DNA from: JBJXGF01 sp046153015
Lineage (GTDB): Bacteria; Actinomycetota; Acidimicrobiia; Acidimicrobiales; CAIXPF01
Assembly: GCA_046153015.1 (NCBI GenBank)
Contig: JBJXGF010000181.1
Location: forward strand, 1 to 13,834
DNA: 13,834 nucleotides
Direction of reading: 5' to 3'
Program-made: the position numbers and the translations under genes
Notes under the pieces: generated by a model
What the model was told of the DNA's origin: nothing
The model's input: only the letters and a program-made list of their open reading frames with translations
The model's database searches: none
Shown: positions 12,941 through 13,834 of the stretch, in pieces
Layout: every line of letters begins with the position of its first letter
How positions within the stretch are numbered: position 1 is the stretch's first letter

Positions 12941-12946
12941 ATCGTA
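12941..12946 (-). promoter_or_regulatory. Possible -10 box for the seven-gene cluster
   Basis: Read on the minus strand this is TACGAT, matching TAnnnT and lying in the only intergenic region ahead of the cluster. No good -35 is seen. It would give a leader of about 125 bases before GTG 12810, containing the palindrome and hairpin at 12890-12914. Confidence 0.35.
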
Positions 12947-13028
12947 TCCGGGTCGGCCGCCCCGTTCGCGCACCTCGCCACCAGCGTCGTTGCGCCCCGG
13001 GGTCCGAGTGAGCAGGCGCGGGCGCCAC

Positions 13029-13034
13029 TACGCT
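13029..13034 (+). promoter_or_regulatory. -10 box for leaderless DUF4230 gene
   Basis: TACGCT fits TAnnnT and places the transcription start near 13041, two bases before the ATG at 13043, which has no Shine-Dalgarno. This is the same arrangement as at alkB and aroC, supporting leaderless translation. No clear -35. Confidence 0.4.
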
Positions 13035-13042
13035 CGCGCGCG

Positions 13043-13717
13043 ATGCTTCGCATGCCTGGCGCCGCCCGGCGCACCCGCCGGCTCCCGGCGGCTCTCGCTC
13101 TCCTGGCCGTCGGCGTCGTCGCTGGTCTGGGCGCCTTCGCGCTGGTCGATCGCGTCGGCGGGCTGCTGCCCAGCTTCGAGCGGCGCGAGGTCGACCGCGC
13201 GCAGCCGGCGCTCCTCGAGTCGCTGGAGGAGCTGTCGTCGTTCCATGCGGCCACGGCGAACGTGCAGGTGGTGGTCGACCTCGAGGAGGACGTCGCCCAC
13301 CTGCCGGACTTCGTGGCCGGGCAGCGCTCGATCCTCGTGGCCGCCGGCTCGGTCGACGCGGCGGTCGACTTCAGCGGGCTCGCGTCGGAGGCGGTGGAGG
13401 TGTCGAGCGACCGGCGCCGGGTGACGGTGACGCTGCCGGCCCCCCAGCGCGGCGCGGCCCGGCTCGACATGAGCCGCACCTATGTCGCGGCGCGCAACCG
13501 CGGGCTGCTCGACCGCGTGGCCGACGCGGTCGGGTCCCGCCCCCACGACGACCAGCAGCTCTACCAGCTCGCCGAGGTGAAGCTGGGGGAGGCGGCCGCC
13601 GCCAGCGGCGTCGAGAGCTTGGCCGAGGCCAACACCCGGGCGATGCTCGACGCCATGCTGCGCTCGCTCGGCTTCGAGGTGGTCGAGGTCCGGTTCGTGC
13701 CGGCGCTCGGGCGCTGA
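13043..13717 (+). CDS. Membrane-anchored DUF4230 family protein
   Basis: The 224-residue protein has a basic N-terminus (RRTRRLP), one transmembrane helix at about 15-36 (AALALLAVGVVAGLGAFALV), a linker, and an extracytoplasmic domain with the DUF4230 pattern. The visible pattern is ATANVQVVVDLEEDV (70-84), the central SILVAAGSVDAAVDFSGL with RVTVTLPAPQ, then LDMSRTYVAARNRGLLDRVA, and a C-terminal helix-strand AEVKLGEAAAASGV...MLRSLGFEVVEVRF. The function of the family is unknown; members are typically single-pass proteins facing outward. The start at 13043 is chosen because it lies just after a TACGCT -10 box; Met4 at 13052 is an alternative. The frame stays open upstream to 12650, but that part is noise antisense to the PIG-V-like gene. 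The gene is divergent from the glycan cluster and followed 5 bases later by another start codon. Confidence 0.8.
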   Translation: MLRMPGAARRTRRLPAALALLAVGVVAGLGAFALVDRVGGLLPSFERREVDRAQPALLESLEELSSFHAATANVQVVVDLEEDVAHLPDFVAGQRSILVAAGSVDAAVDFSGLASEAVEVSSDRRRVTVTLPAPQRGAARLDMSRTYVAARNRGLLDRVADAVGSRPHDDQQLYQLAEVKLGEAAAASGVESLAEANTRAMLDAMLRSLGFEVVEVRFVPALGR

Positions 13718-13722
13718 GCCGG

Positions 13723-13834
13723 GTGGCCAAGGCGCGCAAGCGCACCTCCCGGGGCCGCTCGGCCGGCTCGGGCGGGCGGGTGACCCCGCCGGCGCGGTCT
13801 CCGGCGGCCCGCAGCGGGAGCGCCCCGCGCCCCG
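13723..13834 (+). CDS. Basic N-terminus of an unknown protein (cut by window edge)
   Basis: A GTG at 13723, 5 bases after the DUF4230 stop, opens a frame that continues to the window end (37 codons). The product starts MAKARKRTSRGRSAGSGGRV and is rich in Arg, Lys, Ser, Gly and Pro, which looks like a disordered cytoplasmic tail. Short actinobacterial membrane proteins such as the septation protein CrgA begin in a similar way, but nothing diagnostic is visible, so this is only a thought. Tight spacing suggests an operon with the DUF4230 gene. No strong Shine-Dalgarno is seen. Confidence 0.4.
   Translation, partial: MAKARKRTSRGRSAGSGGRVTPPARSPAARSGSAPRP

Noticed and set aside
12811..13479. Long N-terminal extension of the PIG-V-like protein, including an ATG at 12943
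   Set aside because: The Ser/Arg/Ala/Pro-rich residues do not match the family, and GGGAGGAG sits at the right distance from GTG 12810.

Overview
The window looks like chromosomal DNA of a high-GC actinomycete-like bacterium. The evidence is strong G/C bias at third codon positions, many GTG starts, leaderless-type promoters (TAnnnT boxes a few bases before a start codon), an actinobacterial-type DUF4193-like zinc-ribbon protein and two boxes resembling the actinobacterial LexA site. An uncultured Acidimicrobiia-type lineage is my best guess, but this is inference. I support 15 genes, two of them cut by the window ends. There are no RNA genes, insertion sequences, CRISPR arrays or phage genes. 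No gene-free stretch exceeds 300 bases; the largest gaps are 299-448, 2433-2612 and 12811-13042.

Left part (1-3746, minus strand): the start of an unknown membrane protein runs off the left edge. Then come a malonyl-CoA decarboxylase, an acidic zinc-ribbon protein immediately upstream of it with a good sigma-70-like promoter, and chorismate synthase (aroC).

Middle (3747-5871): an AlkB-type DNA/RNA dealkylation dioxygenase is divergent from aroC. Its promoter carries two tandem sequences close to the actinobacterial LexA (SOS) box, one over the -35 side and one over the -10. It converges on, and overlaps by 19 bp, a CCA-adding/poly(A) polymerase-type nucleotidyltransferase with an HD domain.

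Right part (5950-12810, minus strand): seven tightly packed genes read in the order PIG-V-like membrane mannosyltransferase, GT2 polyprenyl-phosphate-type glycosyltransferase, ChbG/HpnK-type sugar deacetylase, two SAM methyltransferases, a thiamine-diphosphate 2-hydroxyacyl-CoA lyase/oxalyl-CoA decarboxylase, and an MhpD/fumarylacetoacetate-hydrolase-fold hydratase. The first five overlap by 4 to 8 bases and form a glycan or glycolipid module. The last two are coupled through a TGATG junction and form a small acyl-CoA/keto-acid catabolic module. A 48-base gap with a hairpin separates the two modules, and a long GC-rich hairpin follows the last gene.

Right edge (13043-13834, plus strand): a membrane-anchored DUF4230 protein, divergent from the glycan cluster, is followed 5 bases later by the basic N-terminus of a protein cut by the window end.

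The most noteworthy observations are the putative double SOS box at alkB, the uncharacterised five-gene glycan module, the lyase with a Gly where characterised relatives have an active-site Tyr, and a chorismate synthase of the long (non-typical for Actinomycetota) type.
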